Shown: piece after piece, positions 1 to 6,280 of the stretch
Layout: every line of letters begins with the position of its first letter
Numbering within the stretch: position 1 is the stretch's first letter
Program-made: the position numbers and the translations under genes
NCBI GenBank assembly: GCA_030950835.1
Contig: JAUZQU010000010.1
Span: 1-8,099, forward strand
Source: Mariprofundaceae bacterium
Lineage (GTDB): Bacteria; Pseudomonadota; Zetaproteobacteria; Mariprofundales; Mariprofundaceae
Direction of reading: 5' to 3'
DNA length: 8,099 bases
The notes under the pieces: model-generated
Databases searched by the model: none
What the model saw: the letters and a program-made list of their open reading frames with translations, nothing else
What the model was told of the DNA's origin: nothing

Positions 1-1161
1 GCCAAACGTTTGGTCGATGCAGGTTTTGAAACGCTTATTGTAGAAAAACGCCAGCTACCCCGACACAAGATTTGCAGTGGTATCCTTTCTCCGCGTGGAC
101 AACGTTTTTTAACGGAAAACTTCGGCACCATCCCTGACAAAGCCCTACATGAACCCAAAACATGCAAAGGCGTGACCTTTCATTTCCCTAGTATGGTTGC
201 CATGCCTATGGACTTTTTCGGCGGCCCTACTCCACATCTCCATCGTAAATATTCCGATCATTGGGCAATCAAACAAAGCCAAGCTGAAGTTTGGGATCAA
301 ACATCATTCATCAGCCAAAAGCAGGATGAGCAAGGGGTGACGGTCACGGTTCGTCCGAAAGGTGGTGTTTCAAGCCAAGTACGTTGCCAATATTTGATTG
401 GTGCAGATGGCCCTGTTTCCCCTGTGTTGAAGTCATTATACCCCCGTTATCACCAAGATATTCCCATGTTTTTTGTAGGGCAGAAATTCCATGAAATCAT
501 TGATTGCCCGTTGGATGAAAAGTATTTTCACTTTTGGTTTCACCCTGATTTAGGGCATTATACTTGGAGCCATGCGCGGGATAATCGGCAAATTGTGGGT
601 GTGGGTTATAAAGTGGGTGAAAAGTTTCACGATAGACACCGTTATGTAGCCCAATATTTTGCAGAGAAACATGGTGTCCAACTCAAACCTGCAGACGATG
701 ATCATGAAGGTTGCTCTGAAAACTTTGGGCCTTCGCTTATCAACCGTTATGCCTTTGGACAAGGTCGGGTCTTGATTACAGGGCAAGCCACAGGTTTTCT
801 CAACATGATTGGTGAAGGTATGAGTTGTGCGCTGCATTCAGGCGCCATTGCGGGTGAATCTGTGGTGGAAGCCATCTTGCACAAGTCTGACATTCAAAAA
901 AGCTACCGCAAAAATATCGCTTCAGAAGTCCGCCGTACTACCGATCAGTGGAACCCACTCAAAATTGCCTTTGACAGGCCACATGAAGCCGATTTTCCCA
1001 AAGCTTTAATGGCACTTTCAAGAAGAGATCGCATCAAAGTGCTTAAAGATGTTTGGAATTTTGTATGTTTATATAAAGAATTCAAATGGGGCAGAGAAAT
1101 GACCCGCGCCAGCTTGGAGCGTTTAATTTTGGGTGATTATCGACAAAATACATGGTTATAG
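1..1161 (+). CDS. Geranylgeranyl-reductase-like FAD-dependent oxidoreductase, 5' end cut by window
   Basis: The frame is open from base 1 (it reads AKRLVDAGFETLIVEKR), so the start codon and the FAD-binding GxGxxG loop lie upstream of the window; the TTG at 10 is an internal codon. Visible family marks are the segment after the second beta strand, RHKICSG (codons 22-28), which matches the K-x-C-G/S-G region of the geranylgeranyl reductase / flavin monooxygenase fold; the second FAD motif LIGADGPVS near 394-420; and GRVLITGQATGF...GEGM near 766-822, the region that contacts the flavin. In this family the flavin reduces isoprenoid double bonds or oxidises aromatic substrates; the substrate here cannot be read from sequence. 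The C-terminal ~100 residues are basic and helical-looking, as in reductases of this type. It overlaps the Nudix gene by 10 bp, suggesting translational coupling. Confident of the superfamily, unsure of the reaction. Confidence 0.8.
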   Translation, partial: AKRLVDAGFETLIVEKRQLPRHKICSGILSPRGQRFLTENFGTIPDKALHEPKTCKGVTFHFPSMVAMPMDFFGGPTPHLHRKYSDHWAIKQSQAEVWDQTSFISQKQDEQGVTVTVRPKGGVSSQVRCQYLIGADGPVSPVLKSLYPRYHQDIPMFFVGQKFHEIIDCPLDEKYFHFWFHPDLGHYTWSHARDNRQIVGVGYKVGEKFHDRHRYVAQYFAEKHGVQLKPADDDHEGCSENFGPSLINRYAFGQGRVLITGQATGFLNMIGEGMSCALHSGAIAGESVVEAILHKSDIQKSYRKNIASEVRRTTDQWNPLKIAFDRPHEADFPKALMALSRRDRIKVLKDVWNFVCLYKEFKWGREMTRASLERLILGDYRQNTWL

Positions 1162-1559
1162 ATGTGCAACAGCAAGTCGATATCGCTTTGATTGCACTAC
1201 TGAATGCACAACATGAGGTTTTATTGCTGCAACGCCCTGCCCATGTACATTGCCCTGATGTTTGGTCGTTTCCTGGCGGCAAAGTGGAGCAACATGAAAG
1301 CCCCAAACAGGCAGCAATCCGCGAATTAAAAGAAGAAACCCATTTAAGCAGCACACTTACACTGCTAGGCAACTCTAGCTTCAACTACCCTGATAAAAGT
1401 ATTCTGTTTCATTTTTTTTCAGCTGTTTACGCCAAAGAACCCATACAAGCAGAAAGTCCACACCAATGGTGCAAACTCCAACAGCTTCATCATTTAGATA
1501 TGCCTGCAGCCAATCAACAGTTGATTCGTATGTTATTGGATAACCAATCAACGGCGTAA
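1152..1559 (+). CDS. MutT-like Nudix hydrolase
   Basis: A 135-residue protein, the usual size for a single-domain MutT-type Nudix enzyme. The family hydrolyses nucleoside diphosphates linked to another moiety; MutT itself removes 8-oxo-dGTP from the nucleotide pool. The Nudix box runs from G43 to L65: G43, E49, then R57-E58-L59 and E61-E62, which supply the metal-binding glutamates. The box glycine that normally follows the EE pair (EExG) is H64 here. WSFPGGK just before it (residues 38-44) is typical of the MutT subgroup. The ATG at 1152 lies inside the end of the preceding oxidoreductase gene and has no clear Shine-Dalgarno sequence, so it probably depends on coupled translation. The GTG at 1164 is a possible but less likely start. 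A hairpin terminator follows the stop by 12 bp. Substrate specificity (8-oxo-dGTP or another nucleotide) is inference. Confidence 0.85.
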   Translation: MVIDVQQQVDIALIALLNAQHEVLLLQRPAHVHCPDVWSFPGGKVEQHESPKQAAIRELKEETHLSSTLTLLGNSSFNYPDKSILFHFFSAVYAKEPIQAESPHQWCKLQQLHHLDMPAANQQLIRMLLDNQSTA

Positions 1560-1571
1560 AAAGACGTTAGT

Positions 1572-1609
1572 CCACCCCAACCCTGCTTTGTAAAAGAAGG
1601 TAGGGGTGG
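1572..1609. terminator. Hairpin terminator between convergent genes, probably bidirectional
   Basis: The arms 1572-1582 and 1599-1609 pair over 11 positions with one A:A mismatch and are very GC-rich. The loop can form a further 4 bp helix (CTTT 1586-1589 with AAAG 1593-1596). A short T-rich stretch follows on the + strand (TTTT at 1614-1617). On the minus strand a T run (complement of the A run near 1558-1562) lies about 10 nt beyond the stem. It sits between the stop of the Nudix gene and the stop of the convergent lipoprotein gene, where a shared terminator is expected. Confidence 0.65.
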
Positions 1610-1615
1610 GCTGTT

Positions 1616-1816
1616 TTACTCGCTGGTTGCGCCAGTATCCACTTTTTCAAAACCTGCTTTACGAAACAAAGGTTCACACTGCAAAGTATCACCTTGTAAC
1701 AAGACAATATCTTTGGTTTCAGGGTGTTTATACACCATAGGTTTTGGTGCACCAGCACATGCTGCCAACAAAGATGTTACAGCCATCAACAATATTACAC
1801 GTTTCAATCCCATCAT
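1616..1816 (-). CDS. Small orphan lipoprotein, unknown function
   Basis: A 66-residue protein that begins with a lipoprotein signal peptide: K5-R6, a hydrophobic stretch at residues 7-18, and the lipobox L17-A18-A19-C20. After processing, about 47 residues would remain attached to a membrane through the lipidated cysteine. Residue 21 is Ala, not Asp, which by the usual +2 rule favours the outer membrane. The mature part has one further Cys (47) and no domain I recognise; it contains VYKHPETKDIVLLQGD, a hydrophilic segment ahead of that Cys. The start is well supported: AAGGAG lies 6 nt before the first of two consecutive ATG codons. It lies 75 bp downstream of the diguanylate cyclase in the same direction with no terminator between, so it may be co-transcribed. 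A weak candidate promoter of its own can also be drawn in that gap. Confidence 0.75.
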   Translation of the reverse strand: MMGLKRVILLMAVTSLLAACAGAPKPMVYKHPETKDIVLLQGDTLQCEPLFRKAGFEKVDTGATSE

Positions 1817-1891
1817 TTTTTACTCCTTTTTCATTGATTTATTCGCTTCTTCAATATCACTTTTTATCATTCAGAGCGCAATATAGTCAGG

Positions 1892-2797
1892 CTAATCCTG
1901 ATAGGCAACTTGCCCTCGCCCACTACTCTTCGCCGCATACAAGCGCCTATCCGATATTGCCAAAAGTGCATCCACCATGCCTGTTGTCGACAAGCCCTGT
2001 TTAAGCTCTGAAAAACTTGCCACACCCGCCGAAAAACTCATCTGCAAGCGCACCGCATCAGCAACATCTAATTCAGCGCCCTGCACTGCCGACAAACACT
2101 TCTCAGCTGCAGAAAGCGCAGCTTTTTTATCGGTATGTGGCAATAATATTAGAAACTCTTCACCACCCCAACGCGCCAAAATATCGGCGCTACGCAGTTG
2201 TTCGGCTATGATACAGGTCACACCTTTCAACACTTCATCACCTGCGGCATGCCCATGTTCATCATTGACCTGTTTAAAATGATCCAAATCCAACATGATC
2301 ACCGAACATTGCATATCATAACGCCGACAACGCTCTACCTCTTGCTCTACCTGCTCCACCATAAAACGTCGATTCACCAAGTTGGTCAACACATCATGGG
2401 TCGCTTGAAACTCCAAATCTTTTTTAGCCGCTTTCAAATCGGTAACCATACGCCACATCAGCCTTGCCTCTAAACCACCAATCACCCCACCTACGCCTAA
2501 AATATTAGCCGCCACTTCTTCAACCATTTCATTGTCAGTTAAATTAAATGCCACACATGGCGCAGAGGCAATAAGCGCTGTTGCAACGTCCGTAAAAGTA
2601 GCAATATGACGTTGCTTTGCCAGCAATATACCTGGTGCATCTTCTTGTAAATCTACCACGGCAACAATATCGACCAATACCTCATCAAATAATGTTTCCA
2701 ACATCGCAGAACCACCACGCCCACCACCTAAAATCACCACTCGGCTAGGGTCATCGCGCAATCGTTTCAAATCTTCTCTGTTGTTTTTCGTCAACAT
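1892..2797 (-). CDS. Diguanylate cyclase with N-terminal Rossmann-like nucleotide-binding domain
   Basis: A 301-residue protein that should make cyclic di-GMP from two GTP in the cytoplasm; no membrane segment is visible. Residues 19-115 look like a Rossmann fold: VVILGGGRGGSA (20-31) is a glycine-rich dinucleotide or CoA loop, and D49 at the end of the next strand sits where NAD-binding folds hold the ribose. A short helix (116-130) links it to a GGDEF domain (about 131-298) with D135-x-L-T-N-L-x-N-R-R, the metal and guanine region LDLDHFKQVNDEHGH (169-183), and the active-site signature GGEEF (211-215). R202-S-A-D205 lies five residues before it, the position of the inhibitory c-di-GMP site, so product feedback is likely. 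All catalytic marks are intact. ATG 2797 is chosen because AGG lies 5 nt upstream; GTG at 2803 is possible but has no usable ribosome site. What the N-terminal domain binds is inference. Confidence 0.9.
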   Translation of the reverse strand: MLTKNNREDLKRLRDDPSRVVILGGGRGGSAMLETLFDEVLVDIVAVVDLQEDAPGILLAKQRHIATFTDVATALIASAPCVAFNLTDNEMVEEVAANILGVGGVIGGLEARLMWRMVTDLKAAKKDLEFQATHDVLTNLVNRRFMVEQVEQEVERCRRYDMQCSVIMLDLDHFKQVNDEHGHAAGDEVLKGVTCIIAEQLRSADILARWGGEEFLILLPHTDKKAALSAAEKCLSAVQGAELDVADAVRLQMSFSAGVASFSELKQGLSTTGMVDALLAISDRRLYAAKSSGRGQVAYQD

Positions 2798-2826
2798 GAC
2801 CACCTAAAGCATATTTGATACCATAT

Positions 2827-2855
2827 ATTATAAACGCCAACCCACAAAAAAGCAA
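2827..2855 (-). promoter_or_regulatory. Sigma70-type promoter for the diguanylate cyclase gene
   Basis: Read on the minus strand, the -35 box TTGCTT (2850-2855) and a consensus -10 box TATAAT (2827-2832) are separated by exactly 17 bp. Transcription would start near 2820, leaving a leader of about 20 nt before the ATG at 2797. It lies in the divergent gap with yhbY. No clear operator repeat was seen. Confidence 0.6.
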
Positions 2856-2907
2856 ATAGCCATTCCTTGCACAAAAGCTTAAGGTGCGGCACGGAGATTG
2901 CCTAATC

Positions 2908-3183
2908 ATGAGTTTGAATACCAAAGAAAGAAGTGCACTAAAATCACGCGCCCACCACCTTAAACCTGTCATCAGAATCGGGCAGCACGGTGTGTCCGAC
3001 AATGTCATCAGTGAAACGGACAACGCTTTAACCACCCACGAGCTGATTAAAGTCCATATTCAACACGATGAGCGCGAAATACGCTTGCAATATGCCAATA
3101 CCTTAGCAGAAAAGAACCATGCTGAGTTGGTACATAAAATCGGCAAGATTTTCATCTTGTATCGCAAAAATATAGAGACCTAA
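2908..3183 (+). CDS. yhbY: YhbY/CRM-domain RNA-binding protein (ribosome assembly)
   Basis: A 91-residue protein made of a single CRM (YhbY) domain. It aligns from its first residues with E. coli YhbY: TKERSALKSRAHHLKPV, then the exposed GxxG loop G25-Q-H-G28 used for RNA contact, then HELIKVHI and the closing IGKIFILYR strand. Bacterial YhbY associates with pre-50S ribosomal particles and is thought to assist their assembly. The reading frame is open back to a GTG at 2884, but the family N-terminus matches the ATG at 2908; a GGAG about 11 nt upstream is a distant ribosome site. It is the first gene of a tight trio with bolA and a peptidase. In E. coli yhbY is divergent from the rlmE-ftsH operon; here its divergent neighbour is a cyclase. 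Confidence 0.9.
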   Translation: MSLNTKERSALKSRAHHLKPVIRIGQHGVSDNVISETDNALTTHELIKVHIQHDEREIRLQYANTLAEKNHAELVHKIGKIFILYRKNIET

Positions 3184-3188
3184 ACCAC

Positions 3189-3461
3189 ATGAGCAAAGTC
3201 GAACAACTCCAACAAGCCTTAGAAAGCGCCTTCCAACCTGAAGCATTAGAAATCATTGATGAGTCCTACAAACATGCAGGTCATGCTGGGGTAAAAGAGC
3301 ATGGTGGTGGTCATTTTGTTGTCCATATCACTGCCGACATTTTTGCGGGTAAGTCGCTTATTGCCCGACATCGTTTGGTCAATGATGCGGCACGTCACTT
3401 ATTTGGTGCAACCATCCATGCTTTGAGCATTCATGCCAAAACAAACAAGGAAAACCCATGA
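3189..3461 (+). CDS. bolA: BolA family protein
   Basis: A 90-residue protein that spans one complete BolA domain. Diagnostic segments are LEIIDESYKHAGHAG (20-34), the HFVVHI strand (42-47), FAGKSLIARHRLVNDA (52-67), which holds the conserved helix-turn region, and H77 in IHALSI near the end, the conserved histidine used for Fe-S cluster binding with monothiol glutaredoxins. BolA proteins take part in Fe-S cluster trafficking and in stress-linked cell shape and biofilm control. The HAGH form and RHR motif place it with BolA proper rather than IbaG/YrbA. It starts 5 bp after the yhbY stop with only a weak GAGA-type ribosome site and ends in a 4 bp overlap with the peptidase gene. No glutaredoxin gene is visible in the window. 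Confidence 0.9.
   Translation: MSKVEQLQQALESAFQPEALEIIDESYKHAGHAGVKEHGGGHFVVHITADIFAGKSLIARHRLVNDAARHLFGATIHALSIHAKTNKENP
3447..3451 (+). promoter_or_regulatory. Ribosome binding site of the M24 peptidase gene, inside bolA
   Basis: AAGGA lies within the last codons of bolA, 6 nt before the ATG at 3458. This fixes the start of the peptidase and supports the 4 bp overlap (ATGA) between the two genes as real. Confidence 0.6.
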
Positions 3462-4612
3462 AAACAGCAAAACTTCTCATTTCTGGCTCTGAACATCATG
3501 CGGATATGTTGTATATATCTGGTTTATTTGTGCCCGACCCTTTTATTGTTATTGGCATCCAAGAAGGTGAACATACCACTTGGCATGGTTTATTGTCCCC
3601 CTTAGAAGTGGATAGGGCTCAAAGCCAATCCAAGCTGGATGAGATACATTTAGATAGTGATTGGCATGAAAAAGCCAAACAACAAGGCTGGGTTCGTAGC
3701 TTAGCCACTGCTGCTGCTGCTTTTTTACAATCATACAACGTCCAAGATGTCTTGGTTCCCGCTGATTTCCCCCTGTTGGCTGCTGAACAGCTGCGCGCGC
3801 TTGATATCAACATCCAGCCCAGCCCAGCCAGCTTGTTTCCAGAGCGTATCATCAAATCTGAAGCTGAAATTACACAACTCACCCTTGCCGAACGTTTAAC
3901 CCAAGAATCTATGGCGCAAGCTGAGCAGTTTATCGCCGCTTGTGGCATCAATCATGACAATATGGTGATCTATCCCAACAATCATGCACAAGCAGGCGAG
4001 GTAGTGACATCCGAAGCAGTACGCGCGGTGATTGAAACGTATTTGATTTCAAAAGGTGCTGTGCCATCCCACACCATCGTTGCCAGCGGCAGACAATCCG
4101 CCGACCCGCATGATATGGGCTCTGGTCCTATTCAGGCTGGGCAACCCATCATCATTGATATTTTTCCACGCCTTGTAACATCAGGTTATTGGGGCGACAT
4201 GACGCGTACTTATGTCAAAGGCAAAGCTTCACCTGAGCTGAAAAGAATGTATCAAACTGTACTTGAAGGACAAGATATGGGGTTAAATATGGTGCAAGCT
4301 GGCACCAATACTTCCGACATCCATCAGAAAATCACCCAGTATTTTGATGCCCAAGGTTTCAAAACTGGTATCGTTCATGGTAAACAGGGTGGTTTTTTTC
4401 ATGGCACAGGGCATGGTGTTGGTTTGGATATTCACGAAGAACCGCGCGTCTCCAGCAATGGTTCTATATTAGAAGAGCGCCAAGTTATCACCATTGAACC
4501 AGGTTTGTATTATGCTGATATAGGTGGCATTCGTTTGGAAGATTTGGTGGTGGTGCGTCAGCATGGTTGTGATAATTTAACCCAATATCATAGGCAGTTT
4601 GAATTAGATTAA
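3458..4612 (+). CDS. M24B-family metallopeptidase (Xaa-Pro aminopeptidase/dipeptidase-like)
   Basis: A 384-residue cytoplasmic enzyme with the two-part layout of M24B proline peptidases: an N-terminal creatinase-like domain (about 1-130) and a C-terminal pita-bread catalytic domain (about 135-380). All five ligands of the dinuclear metal site are visible: D234 in IIIDIFP, D247 in GDMTRTY, H319 in GTGHGVG, E347 in ITIEPGLYY and E361 in IRLEDLV; H326 in DIHEEP is the usual second active-site histidine. The two aspartates are 13 residues apart, slightly more than the 11 common in PepP/PepQ, because of a small insertion (RLVTSGYW). The family removes or splits residues next to proline; exact specificity cannot be read. 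No signal peptide. Third gene of the yhbY-bolA unit. No classic terminator follows. Confidence 0.88.
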   Translation: MKTAKLLISGSEHHADMLYISGLFVPDPFIVIGIQEGEHTTWHGLLSPLEVDRAQSQSKLDEIHLDSDWHEKAKQQGWVRSLATAAAAFLQSYNVQDVLVPADFPLLAAEQLRALDINIQPSPASLFPERIIKSEAEITQLTLAERLTQESMAQAEQFIAACGINHDNMVIYPNNHAQAGEVVTSEAVRAVIETYLISKGAVPSHTIVASGRQSADPHDMGSGPIQAGQPIIIDIFPRLVTSGYWGDMTRTYVKGKASPELKRMYQTVLEGQDMGLNMVQAGTNTSDIHQKITQYFDAQGFKTGIVHGKQGGFFHGTGHGVGLDIHEEPRVSSNGSILEERQVITIEPGLYYADIGGIRLEDLVVVRQHGCDNLTQYHRQFELD

Positions 4613-4939
4613 GCGCATGAGATGAAGTGTATTCGCTTGAACAAGCTGGGTTGAACGCACTGGGCTATGAAAGATGATGAAAAAGTTAAGCTGCCCGTCC
4701 ATAAGCATCATCAAAACGCTCAATATCATCTTCTGTCAAGCAATCCCCAACCTGCACTTGAATACTTTTTCAGTTATAACCCGTAGTTGGCTGTTCTAAA
4801 ACCGCATAACTTCCCAAGGCCGTAAGACAGTCAAGTGCGCTTGCTATGTTCATCACCCTGTTCTTCAAGTCTCCAATGATCTTTATATAAGGTGCAGCAA
4901 AGAGCCAAAGAGAATCAGAAACAATGCCAGTGTGCCTGC
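4613..4939. other. 327 bp gap between convergent genes
   Basis: This stretch separates the M24 peptidase from tolB. The part next to the peptidase holds an imperfect stem (4626-4634 with 4653-4661, one mismatch and one G:T) enclosing a small 5 bp helix (4635-4639 with 4642-4646), but no T run, so it is a poor terminator. The rest is occupied on the minus strand by the broken coding tract described separately. I see no tRNA, inverted terminal repeats or direct repeats suggesting an insertion. Confidence 0.5.
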
Positions 4940-4943
4940 TTAT
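4687..4943 (-). pseudogene. Broken coding remnant; 3' piece resembles the C-terminus of a cupin-type mannose-6-phosphate isomerase
   Basis: Directly after tolB and in the same direction, the minus strand shows protein-like sequence without a proper start. The upstream piece (about 4943-4770) reads IVSDSLWLFAAPYIKIIGD, then MNIASALDCLTALGSYAVLE, and ends at a TGA (4770-4772). Beyond it, down to a TAA near 4687, reads IQVQVGDCLTEDDIERFDD then AYGRAA. That piece matches the pattern V-Q-x-G-D-x-L-x-E-D-D-I-x-R-x-x-D-x-Y-G-R known from the end of mannose-6-phosphate isomerase / mannose-1-phosphate guanylyltransferase cupin domains. The upstream piece does not obviously belong to that family. The stop-to-stop distance I count is not a clean multiple of three, so a frameshift may exist besides the TGA. 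It may be a gene eroded by deletion and nonsense mutation; the upstream piece could be chance. Confidence 0.4.
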
Positions 4944-6226
4944 CTAGACCAAGTTGGGTCAGAGGCATCCATGTGTAGCGGTGTGATACGTTTGGCATCA
5001 CCACCCCAAATAGGCACCTGATAAATATGCTTCTTGCCTTTTTCTTCGGCAGAATACAAAACAATCTGCCCATTAGGCGACCATGCAGGCGATTCTATGC
5101 GTTGCCCTGTTGCCAAATAACGTAAACCTGTGCCATCAATATGCACAGTTGCAATCGCATATTCCCATGCTTTTTTGGTGACAAAGGCAATCCTATCGCC
5201 AATCGGGGCCCACACGGGTGATGTATTGTAGTTTGCAGCCAAGCTCACCCGTCTGACTTCCCCATCTTGCAATGATTTGCGGTAAATTTGCGGTGTGCCA
5301 TTACGATTGCTGGTGAAAGCAATCCATTTTCCATCAGGTGACCATGTTGGTGTGGTATCAATCGCACGATGTTGGGTAAATCGCTTCCACTTCTGCTTCT
5401 TAATATCATAAATATGAATTTCACTATTGCCTGTTTTCGACAATGCCGCAGCGACAAAACGTCCATCTGGAGAAAACTCAGGTGTACTATTTAAACCTTT
5501 AAATGCAGCAAAAGTAGTACGCTTCCCATCTTCTAAACTGAAAAATTCTAAACGCGGACGATTCGCCACATAAGTATTCAAAGCTATCATGGTTCGATCA
5601 GGGGATAAATCAGGTGAAAGTAATAAAGTGAAGTTTTTACCTATGGTTTGTAAATGTTCACCATCATGATCCATCAACATCAAATCATCTTTTTGTCCAT
5701 GGTTTCGCACAAAGGTGATTTGGGATAAAAAATAACCAGGTAAACCTGTTTGCTGATGGTAAATATAATCTGCAACCCTATGCCCAAGCTTGCGTAATTG
5801 CTGGACATCATGGTGTTGAATCTGTTGTTGTTCAATCAATTTTGCCCGAAAAGGGTCGTGCAGCTGCACATCCACAACCCAGCCTTCAGCGCTGCGTTGT
5901 AGGTTTAATAATATCAATAAATCTGTACCAATAATGCGCCAGTCTGAATAATCAATGGCTTCAAGTGTGTCCTCAGCGCTCACCAAAAAACTCAACGCAT
6001 CCAAACTTCTGAATGATCGGCTTGCATTCAAATCTTGCTCTATGATGCTATTCAGCAACACCTTTTGTTCCGCATAGACATCTTCAGACACACTTAACAA
6101 CGCCATATTTAAAGGTTTATACGATGATTGGTACACTTCAAATTCCACTGCATGTACTGCCGAAGAAGCTGTAAGCAAAGCAATCAGCAAGCTGAATATA
6201 TATAGATGACGTTTATATGGTTTCAT
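4940..6226 (-). CDS. tolB: Tol-Pal system periplasmic protein TolB
   Basis: A 428-residue periplasmic protein with the full TolB layout. Residues 1-26 are a Sec signal peptide (K2, K5-R6, hydrophobic core 8-20, cleavage after V-H-A26). An alpha/beta N-terminal domain follows (about 30-165), with W-x-x-x-G-T-D-L-L-I typical of the family. Then comes a beta-propeller of repeated blades, each carrying a version of P-x-(F/W)-S-P-D-G: LSPDLSPDR, STPEFSPDGR, TTPTWSPDGK, TSPVWAPIGD, ESPAWSPNGQ and a final SDPTWSR. TolB links the TolQRA complex to peptidoglycan-associated Pal and is needed for outer-membrane integrity during division. ATG 6226 is chosen because the upstream ATG at 6253 lies inside a terminator hairpin and would spoil the signal peptide. 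No strong ribosome site precedes it; the nearest AGG is in the hairpin arm. pal does not follow. Confidence 0.92.
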   Translation of the reverse strand: MKPYKRHLYIFSLLIALLTASSAVHAVEFEVYQSSYKPLNMALLSVSEDVYAEQKVLLNSIIEQDLNASRSFRSLDALSFLVSAEDTLEAIDYSDWRIIGTDLLILLNLQRSAEGWVVDVQLHDPFRAKLIEQQQIQHHDVQQLRKLGHRVADYIYHQQTGLPGYFLSQITFVRNHGQKDDLMLMDHDGEHLQTIGKNFTLLLSPDLSPDRTMIALNTYVANRPRLEFFSLEDGKRTTFAAFKGLNSTPEFSPDGRFVAAALSKTGNSEIHIYDIKKQKWKRFTQHRAIDTTPTWSPDGKWIAFTSNRNGTPQIYRKSLQDGEVRRVSLAANYNTSPVWAPIGDRIAFVTKKAWEYAIATVHIDGTGLRYLATGQRIESPAWSPNGQIVLYSAEEKGKKHIYQVPIWGGDAKRITPLHMDASDPTWSR

Positions 6227-6235
6227 ATTAGAAAT

Positions 6236-6267
6236 AAAACGACCTGCTAACATCAGCAGGTCGTTTT
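6236..6267 (-). terminator. Rho-independent terminator of the PPIase gene, lying in the tolB leader
   Basis: Arms 6236-6248 and 6255-6267 pair perfectly over 13 bp, with the GC-rich core ACGACCTGCT / AGCAGGTCGT and a 6 nt loop. Read on the minus strand the stem is followed by TTTTATTTC. It starts 14 bp beyond the PPIase stop and ends 9 bp before the tolB ATG, so it should limit read-through into tolB. The + strand version also ends in TTTT. Confidence 0.85.
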
Positions 6268-6280
6268 GCTCATCGCTAAT

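Noticed and set aside
10..12. TTG at 10 as the true start of the first gene
   Set aside because: The frame is open and protein-like back to base 1, and the first glycine-rich FAD loop is missing, so the gene is simply cut by the window.
2884..2907. GTG start of yhbY at 2884
   Set aside because: The extra eight residues have no counterpart in YhbY, whose known N-terminus aligns with the ATG at 2908.
2804..2907. A strong promoter for yhbY in the divergent gap
   Set aside because: Candidate boxes on the + strand had poor sequence or spacing, so none is reported, although a promoter probably exists there.
3707..3721. GCT triplet repeat inside the peptidase gene
   Set aside because: Five alanine-type codons in a helix of the N-terminal domain; short and consistent with ordinary coding sequence.
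4626..4661. Imperfect hairpin after the M24 peptidase as a terminator
   Set aside because: It contains a mismatch and a G:T pair and is not followed by a T run, so it does not meet the pattern of an intrinsic terminator.
6227..6253. Start of tolB at the upstream ATG (6253), giving nine extra residues
   Set aside because: That ATG and the following codons are part of the perfect terminator hairpin, there is no ribosome site ahead of it, and the extension would precede an otherwise normal signal peptide beginning at 6226.
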